64,000 bases of DNA from Sphingopyxis witflariensis (GCF_002205635.1 NZ_NISJ01000001.1:558001-622000), one strand, 5' to 3'; positions 17,735-26,882 are shown, counted from the stretch's first letter. Translations and numbers: made by a program. Notes: a model not told the origin generated them from the letters alone.

Positions 17735-19006
17735 CTAGGCTCTGGCCGCCCGCCGCCGCACCATCGTCAGCCCGATCCAGCTCAGCACCCCGGCGAGCGC
17801 CAGATACAGCCCGACCACCGCGGTCCCGCCCCAATCGCTGAGCGCCTGCGCGATGATCGGCGCCATCGCGCCGCCCAATATTCCGCCAAGGTTGAACGCC
17901 ATCGACGCCCCGGTATAGCGCACGCGCACCGGGAACAAATCGGTCAGCCACACGCCCAGCGGCCCATAAACCAGCCCCATCACGAACAGTGCGCTCGACA
18001 GCCCCAGCCCGACGATCCACCACGATCCCGACGCCAGCGACGGCCCGAACAATAAGCCGATCAACACCGTCGCGCCGCACCCCCAGGTCAGCACCCGCTG
18101 CGCGCTCCACGCATCGCTGGCATAGCCCGCGACGATAATCCCGACCGCCATGAACAGGATCGCGCCAAGCTGGATCAGCAAAAACTGCTCCTTGGGATAG
18201 CCGAGTGCGGTCGTCCCATGCGCCAGCGCAAAGGACGTCGCGAGATAGAAGATCGCAAAACAGGCAACGACCGCAAAGGTCCCCGCCAGCGTGGCAAGCA
18301 CATGGTTGCGCAGCAATTCGGCGATCGGAACCCCCGCCGGCGGTCCTTTCTCCATCGCCTCGGCAAAAGCGGGCGTCTCGCCGATCTTCAGCCTGATCCA
18401 CAGCCCCAGCCCGACGAGCACCGCCGACAACAGGAACGGGATACGCCACCCCCACGCCGCGAAATCGGCGTCGCTGAGGCAGAGCCCGAGGATCAGGAAC
18501 AATCCGTTCGCGGCGATAAACCCGACCGGCGCGCCCAACTGCGGCGCCATCCCGAAGCGCGCGCGCCATCCCGGCGGGGCATTTTCGACCGCAAGCAACG
18601 CCGCCCCGCCCCATTCTCCGCCCAGCCCGAACCCTTGCCCGAACCGCAGGATGCACAGCAGCAACGGCGCGACCCACCCGACCATCGCATAGGTCGGCAG
18701 GAACGCGATCAGCAACGTCGACGCCCCCATCAGCATCAGCGAGGCGACAAGCGTCGACTTCCGCCCGATGCGGTCGCCATAATGGCCGAACACGATCGCC
18801 CCGACGGGCCGCGCAAAGAAAGCGAGGCCAAAGGTCATGAAACTATACATCAGCTGCGCCGATGCAGATTCCGCCGGAAAGAACAACGGCCCGAACACCA
18901 GCGCCGCCGCGGTGCCATAAATATAGAAATCGTAAAATTCGACCGCGGTGCCGACAAGGCTCGCGGTCAAGACGCGGCGATGCGCGCGATAGGGTGCCAG
19001 ATCCAT
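17735..19006 (-). CDS. MHS-family MFS transporter (metabolite:H+ symporter)
   Basis: The 423-residue protein has about 12 hydrophobic segments and features of the MHS branch of the major facilitator superfamily: GTAVEFYDFYIYGTAAALVF at the N-terminus, the loop signature GHYGDRIGRK, and RFGQGFGLGGEWGGA in TM4-5. Relatives include KgtP, ShiA and ProP, which import organic acids or osmolytes with protons. The substrate cannot be read from sequence. It is divergent from pcrA, with a repeat-rich 690-bp gap between them. Confidence 0.88.
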   Translation of the reverse strand: MDLAPYRAHRRVLTASLVGTAVEFYDFYIYGTAAALVFGPLFFPAESASAQLMYSFMTFGLAFFARPVGAIVFGHYGDRIGRKSTLVASLMLMGASTLLIAFLPTYAMVGWVAPLLLCILRFGQGFGLGGEWGGAALLAVENAPPGWRARFGMAPQLGAPVGFIAANGLFLILGLCLSDADFAAWGWRIPFLLSAVLVGLGLWIRLKIGETPAFAEAMEKGPPAGVPIAELLRNHVLATLAGTFAVVACFAIFYLATSFALAHGTTALGYPKEQFLLIQLGAILFMAVGIIVAGYASDAWSAQRVLTWGCGATVLIGLLFGPSLASGSWWIVGLGLSSALFVMGLVYGPLGVWLTDLFPVRVRYTGASMAFNLGGILGGAMAPIIAQALSDWGGTAVVGLYLALAGVLSWIGLTMVRRRAARA

Positions 19007-19119
19007 GGGCGGTGCCTCTTCCCTGTTTGGTTATGCCGCCGCTTTGAACGCCCCGTCCCGCCCCATCAAGCGGAATACGCGCCGCACCGCCTTCGCGTCA
19101 TCACGTCGCCAACCTCGCT

Positions 19120-19276
19120 CGTCACCCCGGCCTCGACCCGGGGTCCCGCTTCTTTGTCCGCGCACAAGCCGGACATGTCTCACCAGTTGGCGCTCCAAGC
19201 TCGACCGATCAGACCTTCACCGGCGCTGCCAGAGGATGAATTGCTTTTGCACCTCCCGGATCAAGTCCGGGATGAC
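19120..19276. repeat. Family A repeat with widely separated arms (copy 3)
   Basis: Left arm CGTCACCCCGGCCTCGACCC at 19120-19139 and right arm GATCAAGTCCGGGATGACG at 19258-19276 are family A ends, but they are about 110 bp apart instead of about 30. Either extra sequence lies inside the element or two half-elements lie side by side. The other copies are 74-82 bp. Confidence 0.65.
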
Positions 19277-19317
19277 GAAGCGGAAAGGTCCGCTTTGGGT
19301 GGGAAGCTGACATAAAG

Positions 19318-19454
19318 ATCCTCCCTGTCGCGCAGCGATGGGGAGGTGGCAGCGCGAAGCGCTGACGGAGGGGCTACTAGCGCCACCGCAGCGGCCCCTC
19401 CACCATCGCCTGCGGCGACGGTCCCCCTCCCCACGCCTCCGGCACAGGGCGGAT
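19318..19454. repeat. Palindromic repeat, family B (copy 3)
   Basis: It begins GATCCTCCCTGTCGCGCAGC and ends GGCACAGGGCGGAT. The inner core AGCGCGAAGCGCTGACGGAG is shared exactly with copy 2. This copy has lost one base match in its right arm. Confidence 0.8.
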
Positions 19455-19481
19455 CAGGCCCCAATGCTCGCCCTCAAACCT

Positions 19482-19583
19482 CGTCATCCCCGCGCAGGCG
19501 GGGATCCAGATCAAGAAAAATCCAGCGCGGCAGCGCTGTACCTCGCCGGCGCAAATGGGTCCCCGCTTTCGCGGGGATGACAA
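19482..19583. repeat. Palindromic intergenic repeat, family C (copy 2)
   Basis: Left arm CGTCATCCCCGCGCAGGCGG and right arm CCCCGCTTTCGCGGGGATGA bound a 102-bp element with the same ends as 17646-17724. Copies of families A, B and C follow one another through the 690-bp gap between the MHS transporter and pcrA. I see no gene in the remainder of that gap. Confidence 0.75.
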
Positions 19584-19696
19584 AGGAGAAGCATGGGAAT
19601 GACCAAATCTGGAGATCACCGTTTGTCGGTGATGGCCCCACACCACCCGCCTCACCCCACTGGACAGCCCCGCCGCTGTTCCCTAATCGTTCGCGC

Positions 19697-22015
19697 GTGA
19701 ACAGCCTCCCCGCCCCCCCGCCCGATATGCCGCCCGACCTGCCCCCGCCCGGTCCCTCGGACCCGCCCTATCTGCAAGGCCTCAACGGTCCGCAGCGGCA
19801 GGCGGTGCTCACGACCGAAGGCCCGGTGCTGATGCTCGCGGGCGCCGGCACCGGCAAAACCGCGGCGCTCACCGCGCGGCTCGCGCATATCATGGCGACG
19901 CGCCGCGCCTGGCCGTCCGAAATCCTCGCGGTCACCTTTACCAACAAGGCGGCGCGCGAGATGCGCGAACGCATCGGCCGCATGGTCGGCGACGTGGTCG
20001 AAGGCATGCCCTGGCTCGGCACCTTCCACAGCATTTGCGCCAAGATGCTGCGCCGCCACGCCGAACTTGTCGGGCTGCAAAGCAATTTCACCATCCTCGA
20101 CACCGACGACCAGCTGCGCGTCCTCAAACAGCTGATCCAGGCCGAGGGGCTCGACGAGAAGCGCTGGCCCGCACGCCAGCTCGCCGGGCTGATCGACAAA
20201 TGGAAGAACCGCGGCCTCGTCCCCGCCGACCTCGATGCCGGTGACAAGGAAGCCTATGCCGACGGCAAGGGCCAGCATTTCTACGCCCTCTATCAGGCGC
20301 GGCTGAAGACGCTCAACGCCTGTGATTTCGGCGACTTGCTGCTCCACATGCTGGTGATCCTCAAAAACCACCGCGATGTGCTCGAACAATATCAGGAGCG
20401 GTTCAAATATATCCTCGTCGACGAATATCAGGACACCAACGCCAGCCAGTATCTCTGGCTGCGCCTGCTTGCGCAGCAGCGCAAGAATATCTGCTGCGTC
20501 GGCGATGATGACCAGTCGATCTATTCGTGGCGCGGCGCCGAGGTTGCGAATATCCTGCGCTTCGAAAAGGATTTCCCCGGCGCGACCGTCATCCGCCTCG
20601 AACAAAATTATCGCTCGACCCCGCAGATCCTCGCTGCCGCCTCGGCTCTGATCGCCCAGAACAGCGGCCGTCTCGGCAAGACGCTGTGGACCGACCTCGA
20701 ACCCGGCGACAAATTGCGCGTCGTCGGCGTGTGGGACGGGCCCGAAGAAGCCCGTCGCGTAGGCGAAGAGCTTGAAAGCCTCCAGCGCCAGCGCATCTCG
20801 CTCGACCGCGCCGCCATCCTCGTCCGCGCACAGTTCCAGACACGCGAGTTCGAAGATCGCTTCATCTCCATCGGCATGCCATACCGTATCGTCGGCGGCT
20901 TCCGCTTCTACGAACGCGCCGAAATCCGCGATGCCCTCGCCTATCTGCGCCTTGTCCAGTCGGCCGCCGACGATCTCGCCTTCGAACGCATCGTCAACAC
21001 GCCCAAACGCGGCCTCGGCGACAAGGCGCTCCAGCGCATCCACCAATATGCGCGCCACGAACAGGCGTCGCTGCTCCACGCCGCCGCGCGGCTCATCGAA
21101 ACCGACGAACTGACCCCGCAGGCGCGGCGCCAGCTCGCGAACTTCGTCGCGCAGGTGCGCGGGTGGCAGAGCAAGGCGAGCCAGCTTTCGCACCCCGAAC
21201 TGACCCAGCTCATCCTCGACGAGTCGGGCTACACCGCGATGCTCCAGGCCGACCGCAGCGTCGAGGCCGCGGGGCGTCTCGAAAACCTCTCCGAACTCGT
21301 CCGCGCGATGGAGGAATATGAAACGCTCGAGGAATTCCTCGAGCATGTCAGCCTCGTCATGGACCGCGACCAGAACGACACGACCGAAACCGTCACGATC
21401 ATGACGATCCACGCCGCCAAGGGGCTGGAATTCGATCATGTCTTCCTCGCCGGCTGGGAAGATGGCGTCTTCCCGTCGCAGCGCTCGATGGACGAAGTCG
21501 GCGGCCTCGAGGAAGAGCGCCGCCTCGCCTATGTCGCGATCACCCGCGCCCGCCAGCGCGCGACCATCTATCACGCCGCGAACCGCCGCATCTACGGCCA
21601 GTGGATGAGCAGCATCCCCAGCCGCTTCATCGGCGAAATCCCGCCCGAACATGTCGACAGCGAGAATAGCTTCGGCGGCGGCGCCAGCATGTGGCGCGCC
21701 AACTGGTCGGCGCAGGGCGATCCCTTCGCGCATGTCGCCGAGCGTAACGCGACCCGCACCGCGACGCGCGGTCCGGCATGGCAGCGCGCGGCGGTCAAAT
21801 CCACGACCGTCACACGCGCGCCCGCTCCCACCGAAGGCGGCCGCGCCGCGTCGGTCGGCGCCAAGGCACGCGCCGACCTCGCGATCGGGATGCGCGTGTT
21901 CCACGAGAAGTTCGGTTACGGGGTGATCAACGACATCGACGGCAACAAGCTGGAGGTCGAATTCGAACAGGCGGGGTCGAAGCGCGTCCTCGACAGCTTC
22001 ATCACCATCGCCTGA
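19697..22015 (+). CDS. pcrA: UvrD/PcrA-type ATP-dependent DNA helicase
   Basis: This SF1A 3'-5' helicase of about 772 residues has Walker A (AGAGTGKTAAL), motif II DEYQDTN, motif III GDDDQSIYSWRGA, motif IV EQNYRST, the VTIMTIHAAKGLEFD and RRLAYVAITRA motifs, and a C-terminal tudor-like patch (GMRVFHEKFGYGVI). These proteins act in nucleotide excision repair, replication and removing recombinase filaments. An open frame runs upstream to 19346 but passes through repeats B and C, so it is not coding. GTG 19697, just before a Pro-rich N-terminus, is the most likely start; ATG 19727 is the alternative. Confidence 0.93.
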   Translation: MNSLPAPPPDMPPDLPPPGPSDPPYLQGLNGPQRQAVLTTEGPVLMLAGAGTGKTAALTARLAHIMATRRAWPSEILAVTFTNKAAREMRERIGRMVGDVVEGMPWLGTFHSICAKMLRRHAELVGLQSNFTILDTDDQLRVLKQLIQAEGLDEKRWPARQLAGLIDKWKNRGLVPADLDAGDKEAYADGKGQHFYALYQARLKTLNACDFGDLLLHMLVILKNHRDVLEQYQERFKYILVDEYQDTNASQYLWLRLLAQQRKNICCVGDDDQSIYSWRGAEVANILRFEKDFPGATVIRLEQNYRSTPQILAAASALIAQNSGRLGKTLWTDLEPGDKLRVVGVWDGPEEARRVGEELESLQRQRISLDRAAILVRAQFQTREFEDRFISIGMPYRIVGGFRFYERAEIRDALAYLRLVQSAADDLAFERIVNTPKRGLGDKALQRIHQYARHEQASLLHAAARLIETDELTPQARRQLANFVAQVRGWQSKASQLSHPELTQLILDESGYTAMLQADRSVEAAGRLENLSELVRAMEEYETLEEFLEHVSLVMDRDQNDTTETVTIMTIHAAKGLEFDHVFLAGWEDGVFPSQRSMDEVGGLEEERRLAYVAITRARQRATIYHAANRRIYGQWMSSIPSRFIGEIPPEHVDSENSFGGGASMWRANWSAQGDPFAHVAERNATRTATRGPAWQRAAVKSTTVTRAPAPTEGGRAASVGAKARADLAIGMRVFHEKFGYGVINDIDGNKLEVEFEQAGSKRVLDSFITIA

Positions 22016-22090
22016 AGTCTATTGTCTACCATATAAGTTGTGATATGTCCTCACATGCGGCCAACGAGTCGCGTTTTGGGAGAATCATCA

Positions 22091-22942
22091 ATGAAAATGA
22101 AGCTCTTAGCGGGCGCGATGGCGCTCGCCCTGGTCGGCTGTTCGGAAAAGCAGGCCGACGAAACCTCCTCCTCCGACATCTCCTCCCCCACTGCTGAAAC
22201 CGCCGCCGTCCCCGACGTAGGACTGAGTGCGGCGCCCGGTGTCGCCTTCGATTACAGCTATGCCTTCCGCCTCGACGACGACCGCATCGCGAAGGTTCAG
22301 GGCGAGCATGCCGAAGCCTGCGAAACGCTCGGCACCGCCCGCTGCCGCATCGTCGATGTCCGTTACCAGATGGTCCGCGAAAATGAGGTCGAGGCGCAGA
22401 CCCAGTTCAAGCTCGACCCGGGCATCGCCCGCAAATTCGGCGCCGACGCCCTCGCCAGCGTCGAAAAGGCCGAAGGCGTTCTGGCCGACGCGATGGTGAA
22501 TGGCGAAGATGTCGGGAGCAAAATAGAGACATCGCAGCAGCGCAGCGCTGGCGCCACCGCCGAAATCGCCCGGCTCGAAGCGCGCCTCAAACAAGGCGGG
22601 CTCGACAAGGGGGAGCGTGCCGAACTTCAGAAACAGATTGGCGAACTTGGCAAGCAACTCGGCACCGATCGCGGCGAGCGCCGCGCCGGCGAAGCGCGGA
22701 TCGCCTCGACGAGCGTCGTGTTCAACTATGTCGGCACCGGCGGGCTGCCGGGTATCGGCCATCAAAACCCGTTCAGCAACGCCTGGAACACCCTGCTCGG
22801 CAGCGGCGGTACCTTGCTGTCGATCCTTCTGGTCGCGGCGGCGGCCATTTTGCCCTGGGCACTGCTGATCGGCCTCGTCGTCGTCCTGTGGCGTCGCTTT
22901 CGTGGTCAGCGCCCGACCGAACCGCCCGCACCTGCAGCCTGA
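22091..22942 (+). CDS. DUF4349-like lipoprotein
   Basis: A 283-residue protein with a lipoprotein signal (lipobox LVGC, Cys17), a low-complexity Ser/Thr stretch, a globular part (AFDYSYAFRLDDDRIAKVQ, CETLGTARCRIVDVRYQ), a coiled coil (about residues 155-205), a VVFNYVGTG strand and a C-terminal membrane helix with a basic end. This order fits DUF4349 proteins, which are anchored in the envelope and of unknown function. GGGAGAATC upstream may serve as ribosome site for ATG 22091. Its 3' end borders the recombinase remnant on the opposite strand. Confidence 0.7.
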   Translation: MKMKLLAGAMALALVGCSEKQADETSSSDISSPTAETAAVPDVGLSAAPGVAFDYSYAFRLDDDRIAKVQGEHAEACETLGTARCRIVDVRYQMVRENEVEAQTQFKLDPGIARKFGADALASVEKAEGVLADAMVNGEDVGSKIETSQQRSAGATAEIARLEARLKQGGLDKGERAELQKQIGELGKQLGTDRGERRAGEARIASTSVVFNYVGTGGLPGIGHQNPFSNAWNTLLGSGGTLLSILLVAAAAILPWALLIGLVVVLWRRFRGQRPTEPPAPAA

Positions 22943-23355
22943 CCATAAAGCCGGGGATGGGTTAGCGGAGCTTCCAGTCTCGCCTTCATCGCGGATGATG
23001 CCGGTTCCAACGCCTCCGCCAACTCTTCTCGCTCATCGTCGATTTGCTCTTGGAATGCTGTATTTTCTTCGAGCCATTCCAGATGCTCTCGCTCTCGGCG
23101 AGCAGCACGCTCAGAGATGGCCAGAGAAGGCGACACAGTGGCATTCTGCGACGGAACCAGCCGAGCCTGCGCTTTTTCCAGATCGCGCTCAGACGCGCTT
23201 GTTCGGGCTGGAATGAGCCTCTTGGCCTCAGCACGGTCCTTGGTCCCGAGCGACTCCATGAACTCTCGCTTCCCGCCAAAGGCAAATCGAAGTTCGGCAG
23301 GGATGACGCGGCGAAAATAATAAACTGAGCCGCGCTTGGCGAGATAGGTGCACAT
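22906..23355 (-). pseudogene. Truncated tyrosine recombinase (DUF6538-type integrase N-terminus)
   Basis: The reading frame starts MCTYLAKRGSVYYFRRVIP, the typical start of DUF6538-containing phage or island integrases, and continues with the core-binding region (FMESLGTKDRAEAKRLIP). It ends after about 149 codons, whereas complete integrases of this type usually exceed 400. The catalytic domain with its R-H-R-Y residues is missing, and the last dozen codons run antisense into the end of the DUF4349-like gene. The gene start lies 90 bp from the 3' end of tRNA-Ala, in the same direction, as expected for an integrase next to its attachment site. This is a remnant of an excised or decayed genomic island. 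Confidence 0.75.
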
Positions 23356-23445
23356 GTTAGTCGTCCTGTTACAGATGTAACAGCCGCCTGTAAAAAACCT
23401 TTGATTTCCGTCGGTATCAAGCCGTTATCGGGGCCAGAAGGTCGC

Positions 23446-23521
23446 TGGTGGAGCCGAGGGGAATCGAACCCCTGACCTCTGCAGTGCGATTGCAGCGCTC
23501 TCCCATCTGAGCTACGGCCCC
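23446..23521 (-). tRNA. tRNA-Ala (anticodon CGC), CCA encoded
   Basis: The minus strand folds as a 76-nt tRNA. The acceptor stem is GGGGCCG / CGGCTCC with one G-U pair. The D arm is GCTCAGATGGGAGAGC. The anticodon stem is CTGCA / TGCAG around the loop ATCGCAC, with anticodon CGC. The T arm contains GGTTCGATTCC. It ends with discriminator A and an encoded CCA. The lack of T at position 32 is minor. A truncated integrase starts 90 bp beyond its 3' end. Confidence 0.93.
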
Positions 23522-23622
23522 GCGACCGGAGGTCGGTTTATCGACACGGCTTGACAGTGGCAACGGCTTTTCTGAGCATGGCCGGACGTCACGGGTCTGG
23601 AAAAAGGAAACGGGGGGTTTCT

Positions 23623-24639
23623 ATGGCCAAGGCATGGCATCTGATCCGGCGTCCGCAGGGGCTGCCGACGATCGACAATTTCGCATTGCGCGAGCTCCCT
23701 GACCAGCCGCTCGAAAACGACCAGATCCGCGTCCGCAATCTCTGGCTATCGGTCGATCCCTATATGCGCGGCCGAATGAACGACGCGAGCAGCTACGCCG
23801 CCTGCTTCCAGCTCGATCAGCCGATGACCGGCGGCGCGATCGGTGAAATCCTTGAAAGTCGGATCGACGGCTTCTCCCCCGGCGACCTGATCGTCCACAT
23901 GGGCGGCTGGCGTGACGGCGGAGTTATCGGGCTCGACATGATGCCCAACAAGCTCCCCGCCGAACTGCTCAGCGCAGGCATGACGCCGCAAACCTTCCTC
24001 CACAATATGGGGCTCACCGGTGGAACGGCGTGGATCGGGCTGCTCCGCGTCGCTGCGGCCAGACCCGGCGACACGGTGTTCGTTTCCGCCGCTGCCGGCG
24101 CTGTAGGATCGGCAGTCGTCCAGCTCGCCAAAGCGCGCGAAATGACGGTTATCGGTTCCGCCGGCGGCGCGGAAAAATGCGCCTGGGTTGAGGAATTGGG
24201 CGCCGACGCCGTGATCGACTACAAGGCCGGGCCGGTTCTGCCCGCGCTCGCGCAGGCGCTGAAATCCTTGGGAAAGCCCGGCATCGACGTCTATTTCGAC
24301 AATGTTGGCGGAGAACATCTCGACGCCGCCTTTGCTGTCGGCAATGATTTCGCACGCTTTGCCATTTGCGGGATGATCGACGTCTATAACGACGCCAAGG
24401 TGCAAGAAATGAAATATCTGGTCCGCACCATACCGGCGCGCATCCGCATGGAAGGCTTTATCTACACCGACCAGTTCTTCGACTGCATGGAGGAATTTTA
24501 TGCCGATATGGGCGGATTGATCACGAGCGGCGCTGTGACGATCCGGGAAACGGTGCACGACGGGCTTGAAGCGACGCCCCGCGCCTTCCTGGGCCTATTT
24601 TCCGGCGGTAATATCGGGAAGATGCTGGTCAGGCTCTGA
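23623..24639 (+). CDS. NADP-dependent MDR-family oxidoreductase (CurA/YncB-like)
   Basis: This 338-residue medium-chain reductase lacks the zinc ligands of alcohol dehydrogenases. It has NLWLSVDPYMRGRM near the N-terminus and the nucleotide-binding DTVFVSAAAGAVGSAVVQLA motif, both typical of the CurA/leukotriene-B4-dehydrogenase-like branch that reduces alpha,beta-unsaturated ketones with NADPH. ATG 23623 has AAAGGAAACGG upstream; an earlier in-frame start at 23551 lies by the tRNA promoter region and is unlikely. It stands alone, facing the DEAD-box gene. The substrate is unknown. Confidence 0.85.
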   Translation: MAKAWHLIRRPQGLPTIDNFALRELPDQPLENDQIRVRNLWLSVDPYMRGRMNDASSYAACFQLDQPMTGGAIGEILESRIDGFSPGDLIVHMGGWRDGGVIGLDMMPNKLPAELLSAGMTPQTFLHNMGLTGGTAWIGLLRVAAARPGDTVFVSAAAGAVGSAVVQLAKAREMTVIGSAGGAEKCAWVEELGADAVIDYKAGPVLPALAQALKSLGKPGIDVYFDNVGGEHLDAAFAVGNDFARFAICGMIDVYNDAKVQEMKYLVRTIPARIRMEGFIYTDQFFDCMEEFYADMGGLITSGAVTIRETVHDGLEATPRAFLGLFSGGNIGKMLVRL

Positions 24640-24654
24640 CCAGCATTCTGCCGT

Positions 24655-26034
24655 TTAGCTACCGAACCCAACCGACAGGAAGCTCGGCATCGGGCCATTC
24701 CAGCCATCATCGGGGCCATCCTGATCGTTGCGACGCGCAGGTGCAGCGGACTTTTGGCGGTCGTCGGTCTTCTTGGCCTTTGCCGGCGTCGCTTCGGCGA
24801 CAGTCTCACGCACCGGCTTGGCCGCGCCGCGACCACGGCCCCCGCGATCCGAACGCGCGGCACGCCGCGGCGCCCGCTCTTCTTCGGGGGCATCCGAATG
24901 AGCCGCTTCGGCCTTCGCCATGCCCGTCTCATGAACCGGAATCGTATAGCCGGTCAGCTTCTGGATATTGTCGACCGCCTCGCCATCCGACGGCGTCACC
25001 AGTGTGAAGGCACGGCCTTGGGCGCCCGCGCGACCGGTGCGGCCGATGCGGTGGACATAATCATCGGGGTGCCAGGGCGCGTCGAAATTGAACACATGGC
25101 TAACGCCTTTGACGTCGAGTCCGCGTGCGGCAACGTCAGACGCCACCAATATATTGATCGTGCCGTTCTTGAATCGGTCGAGTTCGGCGGTGCGGCTCGA
25201 CTGGTCCATATCGCCCTGAATCTCTCCCGCCTGATAGCCAGCGCGCTGCAACGACTTCGCCAATTCACGCACGGTAGTCTTGCGGTTGCAGAAGATAATC
25301 GCCGTTCCGACCTTTTCGGTTTCAATCAGGCTACGGAGCGTGTCGCGCTTGCTGCGTTCCGACGTCTTGACAAGAAACTGCTCGATATTCTCGTTCCGGC
25401 TCGCCGGGCGCGCAACCTCAATCGTCTTGGGGTTCGACAGGAACTTGTCGGCGAGCTTCTTGATCGGCGGCGGCATCGTCGCCGAGAACAGCAAGGTCTG
25501 CCGATTCGCGGGCAACTTGGTGCAGATATTCTCGATGTCGGGAATGAAGCCCATGTCGAGCATCCGGTCGGCCTCGTCGATGACGAGCAGGTTGCAACCG
25601 GTCAGCAGAATTTTGCCCCGCTCGAACAGATCCATCAAGCGGCCCGGAGTCGCAATCAGAACATCGACGCCCTTTTCCAGCGCCTTGACCTGATCCCCCA
25701 TCTGGACTCCACCGATCAGCAGCGCCATCGACAGCTTGTGATACTTGCCATATTTTTCGAAGTTTTCCGCGACTTGAGCGGCCAATTCGCGTGTTGGTTC
25801 GAGGATCAGCGACCGCGGCATGCGGGCGCGAGCGCGCCCATGCGCCAATATGTCGATCATCGGCAAAACGAAGGATGCGGTCTTACCCGTACCCGTCTGG
25901 GCGATGCCGATCATGTCGCGCATCATCAGAACAGAAGGGATTGCTCCAGCCTGAATTGGCGTCGGTTCGTCATAGCCCGCCTCGGTGACGGCGCGCAGAA
26001 GTTCGTCGGAAAGGCCGATGTCGGCAAATTTCAT
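24655..26034 (-). CDS. DEAD-box ATP-dependent RNA helicase
   Basis: The 459-residue protein has the complete set of DEAD-box motifs: Q motif (GYDEPTPIQAGAIP), AQTGTGKT, PTRELAAQ, TPGR, DEAD, SAT, ASDVAARGLD and HRIGRTGRAG. A variable Arg/Gly/Ala-rich tail with GGRGRG follows and probably binds RNA. It resembles RhlE-type helicases of ribosome assembly and RNA decay. ATG 26034 gives the usual MKFADIGLSDELL start; a 31-residue upstream extension has no coding character. Confidence 0.9.
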   Translation of the reverse strand: MKFADIGLSDELLRAVTEAGYDEPTPIQAGAIPSVLMMRDMIGIAQTGTGKTASFVLPMIDILAHGRARARMPRSLILEPTRELAAQVAENFEKYGKYHKLSMALLIGGVQMGDQVKALEKGVDVLIATPGRLMDLFERGKILLTGCNLLVIDEADRMLDMGFIPDIENICTKLPANRQTLLFSATMPPPIKKLADKFLSNPKTIEVARPASRNENIEQFLVKTSERSKRDTLRSLIETEKVGTAIIFCNRKTTVRELAKSLQRAGYQAGEIQGDMDQSSRTAELDRFKNGTINILVASDVAARGLDVKGVSHVFNFDAPWHPDDYVHRIGRTGRAGAQGRAFTLVTPSDGEAVDNIQKLTGYTIPVHETGMAKAEAAHSDAPEEERAPRRAARSDRGGRGRGAAKPVRETVAEATPAKAKKTDDRQKSAAPARRNDQDGPDDGWNGPMPSFLSVGFGS

Positions 26035-26163
26035 AGGGTCATCATGTCCGGAAAAAAGGGGCCAGCACCGCGTCCCACGCCAGCGCGTGCTGTGGCCGCC
26101 AATGGGGAAAGCGCAATGAAAAGTCAAGAAAAGGCGACGAAACGCCTTGAACGGCCGCCAGCT

Positions 26164-26694
26164 TCAGTCGTCGTCGCGGGGGACCGGCACCATCAGGCGG
26201 AATTTGTTGACCTCGCACTTCGCGCCGGTGCGCGCATGAATCTCGTCGCGCCCCTCGCAAAGCTGGCCATCCTTGTTGCCTTGCATATAAAAGCCAGCAT
26301 AGAAATCGAGCGCACGGCAACCGCGGTTGAGCTGGGCGCGCAGTCGCTGTTTCTGGCGCGTAATCAAATCTATGCTGTCACCTTGAGCTGCCTGCATCCC
26401 CATAATATTACGCATCGCGACGCATTTGGGGCCCTTTTTTTCTTTCCACTCAACAGGCTGTTCGCGCAGCCGCAACTGGGGAGCCGGCCTTGCTGCAAAA
26501 TTGTTGAGCGGCGAACGCTGCGCGGGCACGCGAATGATGAGCTGCTGTTCGATCACCACCTGCCAATAGGGCGAAGCGGGCGGCGCCGACATTGGCGGAA
26601 CGATCCCGGTCAGCGACTCTGGCGGCGCAATCGGCAATTCGGTATCCGCAGACGGTGCGGCCGCCGCGATCAACAAGGCAGCAGCGGTCAACAC
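26164..26694 (-). CDS. Conserved hypothetical secreted protein with cysteine-rich C-terminus
   Basis: A 176-residue protein from a GTG start, with an N-terminal signal peptide (LTAAALLIAAAAPSAD), a Pro-rich spacer and a compact C-terminal part with four cysteines in CVAMRNIMGMQ, NRGCRALDFYAG, QLCEGRDE and AKCEVNKF. These could form two disulfides in the periplasm. The segment around SIDLITRQKQRLRAQL looks conserved, and I believe related proteins occur in other sphingomonads (from memory). It lies between the DEAD-box gene and the FAD-oxidase gene with its own promoter space. No function can be assigned. Confidence 0.7.
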   Translation of the reverse strand: MLTAAALLIAAAAPSADTELPIAPPESLTGIVPPMSAPPASPYWQVVIEQQLIIRVPAQRSPLNNFAARPAPQLRLREQPVEWKEKKGPKCVAMRNIMGMQAAQGDSIDLITRQKQRLRAQLNRGCRALDFYAGFYMQGNKDGQLCEGRDEIHARTGAKCEVNKFRLMVPVPRDDD

Positions 26695-26766
26695 GGCTCT
26701 GCGCTCGTCCCTTCGCTATCTTGGCGCAATATCCAGCTCACCCGTTGCTCCCGCATCATGCCGACT

Positions 26767-26789
26767 GGACGAATAGATGCTATTCGTCC
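26767..26789. promoter_or_regulatory. Perfect 10-bp inverted repeat, operator-like
   Basis: GGACGAATAG and CTATTCGTCC are perfect complements separated by ATG. This 23-bp palindrome lies between the divergent secreted-protein and FAD-oxidase genes. It could be an operator or the end of a short transcript; no T-run follows closely. It is unlike the repeat families A-F. Confidence 0.45.
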
Positions 26790-26882
26790 ATCGCCCTCTT
26801 TAAGGAGCATGATTGAACATCAAATGAATTGCTGTCGACCCCTGCCCGCAAATCCCGCCCGAATTTTTCGGTCCCGATCGGT

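Noticed and set aside
19346..19696. Upstream extension of the PcrA reading frame
   Set aside because: It runs through palindromic repeats B and C that also occur elsewhere, and encodes low-complexity sequence; GTG 19697 starts a typical N-terminus.
22943..23521. A repeated tRNA 3' end (attR-like core) that would bound the lost island
   Set aside because: I looked for the tRNA 3' sequence GGTTCGATTCCCCTCGGCTC in this gap and found no second copy, so the island edges are undefined.
26035..26127. A 31-residue N-terminal extension of the DEAD-box helicase
   Set aside because: The extension has no helicase-like sequence and the MKFADIGL start is the normal beginning.
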